Assembly (NCBI RefSeq): GCF_029931775.1
Contig: NC_079322.1
Location: 79,359,326-79,423,325, forward strand
DNA: 64,000 nt
Direction of reading: 5' to 3'
Source of the DNA: Euleptes europaea
Taxonomy: Eukaryota > Chordata > Lepidosauria > Squamata > Sphaerodactylidae
The notes under the pieces: model-generated
The model's database searches: none
What the model saw: only the letters and a program-made list of their open reading frames with translations
Told to the model about the DNA's origin: nothing
Part shown: positions 1-12,700 of the stretch, one piece after another
Position numbering within the stretch: position 1 is the stretch's first letter
Layout: the number at the start of each line of letters is the position of its first letter
Translations under genes and position numbers: made by a program

Positions 1-229
1 GGGCAGAAGGCCTCATCCGCACCGGTGGGACAGTCCCGTTTGCCATCACAGACCAGAGCCTGGGCCAGACACCGGCTGTCCGGGCACTGGAAGTCCCCAG
101 CGGGGCACACGCAGTCCCGCTCGTCACTGAAGTCTCCGCAGTCATCGTGCCCATCACAGCGGTGCAGGTACGGCAGACAGCGCCCGGCTGCGCACCGGAA
201 CTCTCCAGCCTGACAGGGCGGCCCGCAGC
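1..229 (-). CDS. SSPO: SSPO coding exon 28 (cut by window edge), LDLR-A modules 4-5
   Basis: The acceptor CCTTTCAG/GCTGCG gives [36 protein letters not shown] and then a fifth LDLR-A module ([16 protein letters not shown]) open to base 1. The first Cys completes module 3 of the previous exon. No donor is seen before the edge. Confidence 0.93.
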
Positions 230-3200
230 CTGAAAGGGGTGGGAGAGCTCACTTAGCCACAGCGCACCGTTGATTTAGGGCAGAGAAACCTCACATACAG
301 AGGCCGAGTGTGCGGGAGAAGTGGGATAGTTATAAAAATACTCCGAGAAGTGAGAAAGAATAAAACCAACACAGTAGTGGCACTGGCTGCTGAAACATTA
401 TTTTAATCGCACAGCCTATTGGATCTCCAGAGGCCAATCAGAAAGCGTGCTGGACAAGAGCCCCCACCTGGCCCCACCCTCTTTCTGAAAGCACTCTGTG
501 GGTACCAAAGTGGGTGCTGGTGGGCACCACAGCACCCACGAGCACTATGTTGGGGACCCCTAGAGTAGGTGTTTAAACTGTCTATGTGTTTCATTTCATT
601 GTTGTTTTTAATTGCTTTCATATTGTGTATTTTAAAAGCTTGCTTTAACGTCTTTGATTGTTGTGCACCTTGCTGACCCTTTTTCAAGCTCCCGTGACCC
701 AAAGGTCTTGAGCAGCAAATGGGGAGCCTTTATTTCTTTAAGGAAAATATGGTAGAAAGATACATGGGACCACCGCCAATGTAGTTCCTGGATCTCTATC
801 CACCAGCAAAAAGGGGATTATTTTATTTTTTGGTACAGTGGCAGGTAATTTAATTAAAATAGGGGTAAGCCATTGAGCACAATAAGAATTGTATTGGAGA
901 CATTCTAACATCATATGAAGTAGTGCGTCAACTCTCTCCAGATTACATGGACAAAGTCTTTCTGCATAAGGTAAGTTATCTTATCTTTCATTTAACACCG
1001 CCGAAGGAGCGGCATTCAAACGAGCAAGCATAAAAGCTCTGCGGTAACAAGGGACTGTTAGGTTGCTAAAAGAAGCTGGGGTTTGAAGATGGAAGAGAAC
1101 AATGTATTAAATGAATAATAAAAAAACGAGAGGGGACCTACTTAACGTTCCGGATGTTGTTTTCCTGGCCTCCTCCAGCTAATGACCTGCCACCTGCTGC
1201 CCAGTGAAATTGCCCAGCATGTTCCTACTGCACTGGGAACCCAATGCCAGCCCATCAGAGAGTCATGCCAAGCTAAGTCCGGTGGGGGCCGCCGATGCCC
1301 GGGAGTGCCCTCCCAACCACTCGCCTGCCTCATCCGAGTGATCCGCAAAGCCGCAGTCCAGCTCTCCGTCGCAGACGTGCTCCTGGGGGATGCAGCGGCC
1401 GTTGGAGCAGTGGAACTCATGCAGGGCGCAGGTGGGCAGGGGGCAGTCCCTCTCGTCAGAGTGGTCCACGCAGTCTGCAGTGCCATCGCATCGGTAGCCC
1501 CACGGCACGCACTGCCCGCTGGCACACTGGTACTGATGTGGGGCGCAGCTCAAGGCACAGAACTCGTCTGAGCCATCCCTGCAGTCATCCTCATTATCGC
1601 AGACCCATGCGCTGGGCACGCAGCGCTCCCCCGTGCGGCAGGCAAACTCTGTCTCGGCACAGCGGGGTGGGGTGACGCAATGCTCCAGTGGTGCGGTGCA
1701 TTGCCACAGGCCTGCCTCACATGAGCTGTGGGAAGAACAGACATCAGAGGGGCTGCAGGCACATGCGTCTTCCAGTGTGCTTGGTGTGGCATCTGGCCTT
1801 GGGCAGAATTTTGGGCCATAGTGTTGCTTGGGGGGGTGGGTACAAGAGCTGCCCAGGAGCAAAGCCTGGTTGGGCTGCAGCTGTTCCACTCCTTCAGGAC
1901 CCTTCATCATACCCAAGGCCCCCAGGGACACATGTTGTGTGTGGCAATCTGGCATGGAGAGGACATCCACTCTGACAGTCTTTCAAAGCAAGCTTCAGCT
2001 CCTTATGGCTCAGGGGACGTGTTTGATCTCAAGAAGCACAAAGGGGGCTCAGCAAAGGGACTGGGGAGGAGGACTTCCTATACCCCCCCCTTAATGGACT
2101 TACCAGTTCCTACACTCCTGCATCACTAGAGCGCCCAGCGGGAACAAGGTGCCCTCCCAGTGGCAGGGGCACTCGGAGGGGTCGATGCAGCTGCCATCTG
2201 GCAGGGAACAAAACAGCACAGAGCCCAAGACTGACTGAATCACAGAATCACTGGAAGGGGCCACACAGGCCATCTAGTCCAACCCCCTGCTCAATGCAGG
2301 ATCAGCCTAGACTCGAGCATCCCTGACAAGGGCTTGTCCAGCCTCTGCTTGAAGACTGCCAGTGAGGGGGAGCTCACCCACCTCCCTAGGAAGCTGATTC
2401 CACTGTCCACTGTCCAACACTATCCAATGATGGTGGGGCACAGCCAAAGACCACAAAGCTTTTGATTCAAAGAAGACCCAATTGGAATACTAACGATGCC
2501 TCTCCCCCCACCCTGGTCAGTGCCAGGGCCTTGGCTGTCCCTCTCCTGGAGATCTGGAATTACAACTGATCTCCAGACTACAGAGATCAGTTCCCCTGGA
2601 GAACATGGCAGCTTTAGAGGACAGACTCCATGGCATTATATCTAGGATTGCTAACCTCTAGGTTGTGGCTGGAGATCTCCCACTATTATATCTGATCTCC
2701 AGGCGACAGAGATCAGTTCACCGGGAGAAAATAGTCACTTTGGAAAGTGGACTCTATGGCATTATACCCCGTTGAAGTTCCCCCCCTCTCCAAACCCCAC
2801 CCTTCTCAGGCTCCACCCCCAAAATCTCCAGGTGTTTCCCAACCCAGAACTAGCAGCCTTAATTATACCACACTGAGGTCCCTGCCCTCCCGAGCTCCAC
2901 CACCAAATCTCCAGAAACTTCTGGAGCTGACCACCCTGCCTCCTCCACCACCTGCCTCCAGGCCCTTGGCTGGCCCTTTGCAATCTAGGGTTGCCAACCT
3001 CCAGGTACTAGCTGGAGATCTCCTGTTATTACAACTGATCTCCAGCCGAGAGAGATCAGTTCCCCTGGAGAAAATGGCCGCTTTGGCAATTGGGCTCTAT
3101 GGCATTGAAGCCCCTCCCCTCCCCTCCTCAGGTTCTGCCCCCAAACCTCCCACTGGTAGCAAATAGGGACCTGGCAGCCCTATTGCAAGCCCTCGCTGCC

Positions 3201-6200
3201 TGCAGCCTTTTTCTTACCATGCAGCACCTTCGCCTCTGGGCAGAAGCATCCCTCCACGCAGGAGAGGGTCTGGCAGTGTTCCGGGGGCTCCAGGCCAAAG
3301 TTCTTGCAGGTCTGGGGGCAGGCAGGGCCACAAGAGCCATACTCCAGCCCGTGGTCACACTGCATGGCTGAGTGGACAGAGAGGAAGGCGCAGAGCTCAA
3401 CGCAAGTGCCAGGGAGCAAATCCCCCCCTACAAATATGTGCTTATGGGGGGTGAGGAGGGGGGTCTCTGCCCAGGGGAGAGATCTTTGGGTTGTGGTGAA
3501 GGGATTCATGAGAATGACAACTCATCTGCGAATGGGCCTGTGAGGCACTGGGGCTCAATCACTCTCCTCAGGGCAGTCCTCTTCGGGGGGCTGGCCCCTT
3601 GGCCAGTGTTTACCCACATGGCCCTGGGAGCACAGAGGGTTCTGGGAAAGGAACCCCTGCTCCCTCCCCCTTTTGTGCCCCCAACTCCCCTATGAGTACC
3701 AGCCTCACAGCCAGTGTTGCCAGCCTCCAGGTGGGGCCTGGAGATCTCACGGAATCACAACTGATCTCCAGACTACGGAGACTGGTTCCCCTGGAGAAAA
3801 CGGCAGCTTCATAGACTCCATGGCATCATGTCCCTGCTGAGCTGCCTCCCCCAGCTCCTCCCCCCCCCCAGGCTCCACCACCAAATCTCCAGGGATTTCC
3901 CAAGCCAGAGTTGGCAACCCAACTCACGGCACAGCTCCTGGCTCCTCCAGCGCACAGACACTCCGCGCTTGCTGCACTCCTCAGCGTAGGTGGCGATGGC
4001 TGTGCAAAGACACTCACAGTCCCCCCCAGAATCACACCTGTGGGAGGGGACAGAGAGAGGGGAGGCAGCTGAGGGACACCCCACACCACACTTTGGGGGG
4101 GGTCCCATCTGGAGGAGGCTCCTTGGAGTACATGTGGGAGGGAAGAACCTGACTGGGCCCAAGGAATCCCCCATGGGTATCAGTGGGGTTCCCCTGGGGC
4201 TGGGCCAGGAAGGAATGCCTTCACATGAAACACATGGCTGTTTCTCACACACACCCTATGAACCATCTGGATAAAAGATGGGATGTGTGTGGAAATCGCC
4301 TGGACCTTTATAGCAGCATATAGAAAGCCAGCGTGGTGTAGTGCTTAAGAGCAATGGACTCTAATCTGGAGAACCGGGTTCGATTCCCTGCTCCTCCACA
4401 TGAGCGGCGGAGGCTAATCTGGTGAACTGGATTTGTTTCCCCACTCCTACACACGAAGCCAGCTGGGTGACCTTAGGTTAGTCACAGCTCTCTTAGAGCT
4501 CTCTCAGCCCCACCTGCCTCACAGGGTGTCTGTTGTGGGGAGGAGAAGGTGATTGGAAGCCGGTTTGATTCTACCTTAAGTGGTAGAGAAAGTAGGCATA
4601 TAAAAACCAACTCTTCTTCTTCACATATATTTTCTAAAGTAATAAATGAAACACGTCGGTGGGCCTGTTTTCCAGTCACCTACCCGCAGGCATCGAAAAC
4701 ACACCACTCATAGAACTGCTGGCAGGGGAGTTCCTCCCGGCAGGGGGCAAAGAGATCTTGCAGCAGAATCCCGCAACGCTTCCGCGCCCACGTCACACGA
4801 TACGAGTTTACCTGGGCAGGGTGGGCAGAGAGACAGAAGTGACAGATGTACTGACTGGGGCCGCTTCGAGGTATTTTCCCACTTGTCTCCCCTGTTCTTT
4901 CTTGCTGCCTGGCCAGAGATACCCCTCCCCTTCTTGCCTGCACCCCCACCCAACCCTCCAAACCTCTGCCCCTTTTCCCCCTCTTCAGCCCGGATGGATG
5001 AAGGACATCCTGAGACATTTATGGAGAAACCAGCCAGGTGGAGAAACAGCCCGAGGGATGATGCTGACTTTGCCCCTGTCAGCAAGAGTGCCCCAAACAG
5101 GAAGCCCCCACAGAGCTGACCTCTGAGATGCATCTGCTGAGCAGTTTTCCTAGCTGAAGCTCAGGAGACCCATCTCTGCCCGCTGAGAGGTCGCAGAGAC
5201 ACCGCCTTTCAGGCTGCGGTTGAGGCCCGTTTGGCCGTGGTCTGGACCTGGGAGGCATGTTTTCTTAAGGAACTTGGCTGATTGCTGTCTGTGAGCAACA
5301 TGGCCCTCCTGAGCACTGGCTCCATTGTGAATGGACCAATTATGAGAAGCACCGTGAAGGCTTCCCTGGCATAAAACGCAGGAAGAATGAATAGCTTCCT
5401 GCCCCCTCTCTTAAGGACCCTGTTCAGCAACCACCCTTCTCTGGTGTTTGTTGTGTGCCATCCAGTCACTTCCGACTATATGGCGACCCTATGAATTCAT
5501 GACCTCCAAATGTCCCTTCATTAACAGCCTGGCTCAGGTCTTGCAAACTGAGGGCCGTGGCTTCCTGTATGGTGTCTATCCATATCATGTTAAGCTACCA
5601 CATCCACCCCTTCTCAGATCCAGGCAGAGGGTTCCTTGGCTGGAAGAGAAGGGATCTGGGCACTTTCAAACATGCTGAATAATGCACTTCCAATGCGCTT
5701 TGCAGCTGGATTTTACTGTGTGAAACAACAAAAATCCACTTGCAAATGATCGCTAAAGTGCACTTAAAATGGAGAAGGTGTCCTGAGAAACAGTCACTCC
5801 CTCCTCCCAGAAGATGCCTCTGAGCACAGAAGTGTGTCTCCACAGGCAGGGGAGAAGCATCCTGCAGGTTGCTTCCCTGACAGAATTTGGGCTGTCTGGA
5901 AAGGCTACAGGCCACACACCTCCATGTCCCGTCAGCCTGTCCTCCCCCCCCTTCATCCACAGGGACGGTGGTACCTACACCCAACCCCCTTGCAGTGGGG
6001 AGCTGCTCTAGGCCTACCGTGCACGGGTGCTCAAAGTCCTCGCTGTTGACTTCCGGGCACAGCAGGCTGACCCGCCAGGAGTTGCCAAAGAGATCGGCAG
6101 TGGGCTCAACGATGCCCTGCCTGCTGGTGAAGTCATTCTCTGTGTCCCTGTCAAAGTTCCCGCACAGGCCTGCCACGCGGCCCTGGTACTTTGGGTCCAG

Positions 6201-9200
6201 CTTCACGTACACCCGTGTGCCTGAAGGAGGCAAAGAGAAGACCCGTCGCTCCATTGCAGGCTCCAAGCCAAAGCGGAGATGGGAGGGGAGCTCCTTGGTA
6301 TTTCTCAGATTTTGGAACCTGCATGTGGATTCTGCAGTTGGGTCCCCAAAGCTCCTTACAAGAAAATTGTTCACAATACAATTTAAAATACAATAAAAAA
6401 TACCCTGAGCTGGATCACCTAAGCTGGCCCGATCTCGTCAGCTCTGGGAAGCTAAGCAGGGTTGGCCCTGGTTAGGACTTGGATGGGAGACCACCAAGGA
6501 AGTCCAGGGTTGCTATGCAGAGGCAGGTAAAGGCAAACCACCTCTGCGCATCTACAGGGTTGCCATAAATTGGCTGCAACTTTACAGCATTTTCCATCAC
6601 AATGATTTAAAATTCAATGCCCACACAGAATCTGAAAAACAAACAGCTAACCCACAAGGAACAGCTAGCAGGCACAGATTTAGTCTAACAATTCTGTGGG
6701 GGGAAATTGTCAGTGGTGGTTGGCTTTGACTCAGGAAAGCTTCTACCCTGGAAAATGTTGTTGGCCTTTAAGGTGCTAATAGACTCAAATTTTGTTCTGC
6801 TACTACAGACTAACGTAGCCACCAACCTGCCACTATGGAGTCCATGGCAGTCAAGTGCCTGTATGCCCAGAAGAATGAGTATATCTTCACACAGTACATA
6901 ATGAGCTTGTGGAACCCCCTGTCACATGAAGTTGTTAGCCAATAGATCAGATGGCTTTGGATTAGACATGGAGGAGAGGGTCCATCAAAGGCCCTTAGCC
7001 ATGACAGTTCAATGGGGTCTCCATGTTCAGAGGCAGGGCGTGTCTGAAGGGCACTGCTGGGGGACAACAGGGGAGGGGGATTTAGAAGATGCAAAAAGCG
7101 CAGCTGACCAGGTGGGACTCACCTCCATCCCACAGCACCGTGAGCCCCACATGGGAGATGAGGGCAAGGAAGAGCCCGGCTCTCTCAAAGGTCAGGCCAT
7201 TCCCAGTGTACGTCTTGGGGGGCCGCACCGAGACCCCGTTCACGGTCACATCTTTTCCTATTATGGACAGAAAGGAGGGGGTCAGAAGAGGGAGAAACAT
7301 TCCCCCCCACCCCCATGAAGCTGCCTTCTATTGAATCAGACCCTTGGTCTGTCAAGTTCAGTCTTGTCTACTCAGGCTGGCCGCGGCTCTCCAGGGTCCC
7401 AGGCTAAGGCCTTTCCCATCACCTACTGCCTGGTCCTTTCAACTGGAGATGCCGGGGATCGAACCTGGGACCTCCTGCATACAAAGGAAATGCTCGACCA
7501 GTGAGCCAAGGGCCCTCCCAAACAGAAGAGGACATGAACACACAGATGAAGCTGCCTTCTACTGAATCAGACCGTTGGTCCATCAGAGTCAGTATTGTCG
7601 AAGGCTTTCACGGTCAGAGTTCATTGGTTCTTGTAGGTTATCCGGGCTGTGTGACCGTGGTCTTGGTATTTTCTTTCCTGACGTTTCGCCAGCAGCTGTG
7701 GAGAGAACTTCTGAGGAGTAACACTGAAGGACAGTGTCTCTCTGTCCTTCAGTGTTACTCCTTCAGTGTTACTCCTTCAGACACTGTCCTTCAGTGTTAC
7801 TCCTCTGAAGGTGCCTGCCACAGCTGCTGGCAAAACGTCAGGAAAGAAAATACCAAGACTATGGTCACACAGCCCGGATAACCTACAAGAACCAGAGTCA
7901 GTATTGTCTACTCAGACCGGCAGCGGCTCTCCAGGGTCTCAGGCAGAGGTCTTTCACATCACCTACTGACTGGTCCTTTTCAACTGGAGATGCTGCCAAG
8001 GATTGAACCTGGGATCTTCTGTGTGCCAAGCAGAGGCTCTTCCGCTGAGCCAAAGCCACTCCCACAAATAAGGGGAGAGCCACCTTCTCACCTCCAGGCA
8101 GGCCTGCCTTACCTCGGAGCAGGTGGATCACGATGTCGCCGATGAGCACCATGACGGATTTGGTGCAGGTGGTCCCGCTGGTCCCGCACGGCACATTCTC
8201 GGCAGTGATGCTGAAGGCCCCGCTGCTCTCGCGCACCAGGATGTACTCACAGTCCCCCAGGAAGCTGTAGGCCCGTCCATCAAAGGTGACATAGTGGGGA
8301 TCCCCCGTGGCAATGCACACCCCGGCGCAGTGGTGGCGGCTGCACTCCCAGCGCCGATTGCGGCAAGTGCTGCAGGGAGGAAGGGGGAGGAGGACATTCG
8401 CACCTGCGCCGAGCCCCAGGATCATGGCCTCTGCTCCTCTGCATGCCCCAGAGAGCACATGAGCCCAAGGCAGGGCAGCTTGGAAGTGCGAGGAAGCACA
8501 GGAAGAGTTGAGGGGGGCAGCGGGGAGGCAGAAGGAACCGCACGGTTCGGGAGGAGGATGGGGAGGTGGCCCATGGCCATTGCAGTAAACTAGGGCAGGG
8601 GTCTCAAAACTGCGGCTCCAGAGCCGCATGCGGCTCTTTGGCCCGTTGAGTGCGGCTCTCCGAACTTGGTTCTAAGCCCCTGCTCTTGCGCCCGCTCGCG
8701 CCGGCAGCTGGGCTGCGGAGCCAGTGCACCTGAGAGAGCGGGCAAGCGGGCGCGCTGGCGCGCTGTCTCCCCCCACACACACCGTGGAGAATGGCCGGGT
8801 TCCCCTTTCCCTTGCCCTCAATGGTTGGGAGGCTAAAGCCTCCCCTCCCCTCTAGCCGCACGATTGCTGGGCAGGCGGCTCGGCGGTTCCTGGGGCCCCC
8901 CTGCCTATCAGCTGTTGGGCGGGGCGGGCTTCCTTTGGTAGACCTGGCCTCCGGCTGAGTCCCATTGGGAGACCATGTCTACCCACTGGCTTTCTTGGCA
9001 GTAGACCTGGGCTCCGAGGAGGGGAAAAAGTCCCCCTTCAGAGGCCAGGTTTACCAATTGGCTTCTATGGGCCTCCGGAGGCCAGGTCTACTGCCAAGAA
9101 AGCCAATGGGTAGACCTGGCCTCCCAATGGGACTCAGCTGGAGGCCAGCTCTACCAATAGGCTTTTATGGCGGTAGACCAGGCCTCCAGACGAGGACTCC

Positions 9201-9708
9201 GGACGGGGAGGGGGAAATGGCAGGGACTTACAATTTAATTTTTATCAATAAATAAGATCACTATTAAGTATGATATCAAGTTTTATTCAGTGTACCTATA
9301 GTTTAATTAAGACTTAAAACTTTAATTAAAGTTTATTAAGTTAATAAACAGTGTACCTATCTATATAGTTTAAGTTTAAGAAATTTGACTCTCAAAAGAA
9401 ATCTCAATCGTTGTACTGTTGATATTTGGCTCTTTTGACTAATGAGTTTGCCGACCCCTGAACTAGGGCATGGGTGGCATTTGCAGGATGAGGACCAAGG
9501 AGGGTGGCAGAATCAGGCTGAGGGCAGGGTTTGGTCCACAGCCGAGGCAAGAGGGGGTCAGATCCAAAGCACCAGGGCAGAGAAGACAGAGCCCTTGGAA
9601 AGAGGACCTCTGGCCTGACCCCTGAAGACGGCGGAGCAGGCAGGAACACTGGCCAGACCACAGGCACAGAGAGAGGGCCAGAGAGAGAATAAGAGAGAGA
9701 AAGATGGC

Positions 9709-9746
<38 letters not shown>

Positions 9747-12700
9747 CCTATAAAGGCAGCCTGTTGCCCTACCTACAAGGAGCCATTGGATGGATTGCCC
9801 TATGGTTGCCAGCCTCCAGGTGGGGCCTGGAGATCTCCTGGAATTCTAACTGATCTCCAGACTACAGAGATCAGTTTGCCTGGAGAAAATGGCTACTCTG
9901 GAGGATGGAGGGGTCCCTGCCCTCCCCAAACCCTGCCGTCCCCAGCTTCTCCACCCAAATCTCCAGAAATGTCCAAACCCATAACTGGCAACCCTATAAT
10001 CTCCGCAGCCTCTTTGGGGAGCAAGGGAAGCTCGGGTGGGGAGACTCCGATTTGATTCATCCCAGTTGGGTTCAGGGCTGGGGGCTTGGCTTGGCCCCGA
10101 CAGGTGACAGCCCAGACCCCAAGGGGATGCCAGTGGCTGGGGGCCAGCTCAGCTGAGACCCCGCGGTGCGTCGGCATTCTCCTCTGGCAGTAGCTTGAGG
10201 GGCTGGGGGCTGCAGGAACCAGCCCTGGTGGATTTCCACTGGAGGAAAATGGCAGAAAAGCCACCCGGCCAGGGTCCCCTGCCCTCCCTCGGCAACCCCC
10301 AGCCTCACACCCTTACCAGGTGTTGCAGTCCTTGGTGATGTTGTCATTGGGCTGGTAGAGCCGCCCATTGTGGTGGCAAGGGCACTCCTCTGGGGAGACG
10401 CAGCGCTCATTCTGCAGCAGGGAAGAAGCCACGGAACGTGGGTGAGCAAGGGCCCCTCCCTTAGGGTTGCCAACCTCCAGGTACTAGCTGGAGATCTTCT
10501 GCTATTACAGCTGATCTCCAGCCAACAGAGATCAGTTCACCTGGAGAAAATGGCCGCTTTGGCAATTGGACTCTATGGCATTGAAGTCCCTCCCCTCCCC
10601 AAACCCCGCCCTCATAGAATCAGAGTTGGAAGGGACCACCAGGGTCATCTAGTCCAACCTCCCTGCACAATGCGGGAAATTCATAACTACCTCCCCCCAG
10701 ACCCCCAGTGACCCCTCCTCCGTGCCCAGATGATGGCCAAGATGTCCTCCTCCCTCTCATGATCTGCCTCCTCAGCTCCACCCCAAAAACCTTCCACTAG
10801 TGGCGAAGAGGGACCTGGCAACCCTCCCCTCCCTGCAGGCCCTGTCAGAAGGAGGCAGGCTCTAGGGGATTCTGCCAGCAGGGACTTTCAGACCTAGAGC
10901 AGACGGCCCCATTGTGTGAATTTTTAGACCACGACAATTAGATACACAGTGCTGTTCTAGCTGGGTTTATTTTATTGTTGTGGCTTTTCCTGTGTTTTTG
11001 CAGTGATGGATTTCTCTTGCAAATTTACCAACTGGTTCTATACTGCCAAAGGGGTTAGACAGATTCATGGACGACCGGTCCATCAGTGGCTACTGGCCGT
11101 GGTGACTAAAGAGAACCTCCATATACAGAGGCTCTGAATCCCAGCGCTAGGAGCCAGCCTCAAGGGAAGTCCTCGACCTCCATGCCGTGTCTGCTGGCCC
11201 TCCAGAGGAACTAGGTTGTGGCCCCTCTGTGAGACAGGATGCTGGACTAGATGGACCCTCACTGCTCTGATCCAGCAGGGCTGCTCTCATGTTCTTATAA
11301 AGAAGCAAATTTTGTAGCAGTCTCTGACATGATCATGGTATCTTGTGAACATGTGCAGAATTAATTCCATATAGGGCTTAAACACACATACACATACAGA
11401 GGTTTGTGTAATGTATAATGAAAGTCTGTGTCATGCTGACAGGCAACTCAAGGTTAGCTCTAATCAGTTAGCTAACTACTAAAGTTACTCTGGCTTGCCC
11501 TTGAAGGGGCAGCGTAAAAGTCATCTTTCTGACTTAGCTGCCAGATGTCAGAATCTTAATCTACTAAGAGTGCATTAATAGTTGGAAGTGTGCTTAAAAT
11601 ATAGTTCTCTCAACGATAGGAATAATATGCTTCCTTGCTCTACTGTAATCTTGCAGTAGAGAATGCAGCAGAATGCAAACCTGCTAAACTAATGTAAACA
11701 AAACACTTTGCAAAGTGACAATGTCAGCTATAATTATGTTTCATGAGTTATATAGTTAAACGTTGTGCTACAGATTTCTAAGTAGTCTCTTTTAATGCGT
11801 ATAGTCCTAACGAAGAGGATGGTATAGAAATTAAATATGTAACTTGATCATGTAACTCAGAAATAAGGATTTATACTTTAGGCACAGAGGACTGAAAGGG
11901 AAGGATGTCCATATTTGGACAATAAGATATCAGAAGACAGGAAAAGAAACCACTAAAGCTCCTGATTTTGGATACGAAAGGGAAATAAAATTATCCTTTC
12001 GAGGGCTAAGGAAGAGAAGTTCCTGAAGGAAAAGGAACATTCTTCACTCTTAATGGGTCTAGAAATAGTATAAATACCAGCCACAGTCCAGCTTGCATTT
12101 TAGAGTTCTATGGCTGGCAGACTGCAGCTGTCTGGCATAGCACCTCCATCTCAAAAGGCTTGAGATGTAAAACATTGAAACTCTGATCCTTGCGTGGACA
12201 GAAGTTCTCAGATATCTTGAAATATCAAGATCTGGATATTTCAACATATCTTACTTACAGTCTTCTTGTGAGACTGCTCTATTCCTAGAAGAGGATAGAG
12301 ACCCTTAGAATTCCTATTCTTTGAATAGGAATCTAAGTGCAGTGATCTTTCCATGTATTGGAACACTGAGAGTCCATCAGATTTATGGATTCTTACAAAC
12401 TAAGCCTATTTGGCTTAGCAATGCTAAGAAGCATCCTGAATACAGGGATAATAGCTAGACCTCTGGGATTGTGTCAGAACGTCCTCTACTTAACAGAGGG
12501 ACTTCTGAACCTCATCAGAGCAAGAGACCAGAGAAGGGAAAGGAGACTCTCTGTACTCTGTGAGATATGCACAATGCACATACACAGATGACACAGCAAG
12601 GTATAGTGTGTCTTCTGTACAGAAATGTTATGATGTTTTGAATGATTTAAGTTAGGATACTTCTAACCAAATCTTTCTCCAAAGAATTAACCATATTTTG

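Noticed and set aside
6402-6515. 5S rRNA gene
   Set aside because: Only the internal part matches 5S; the sequence continues into a SINE tail shared with copies at 26.2 and 44.2 kb.
12059-12591. Short frames of 62 and 68 codons inside the solo LTR
   Set aside because: Chance open frames in AT-rich LTR sequence; no recognisable product.
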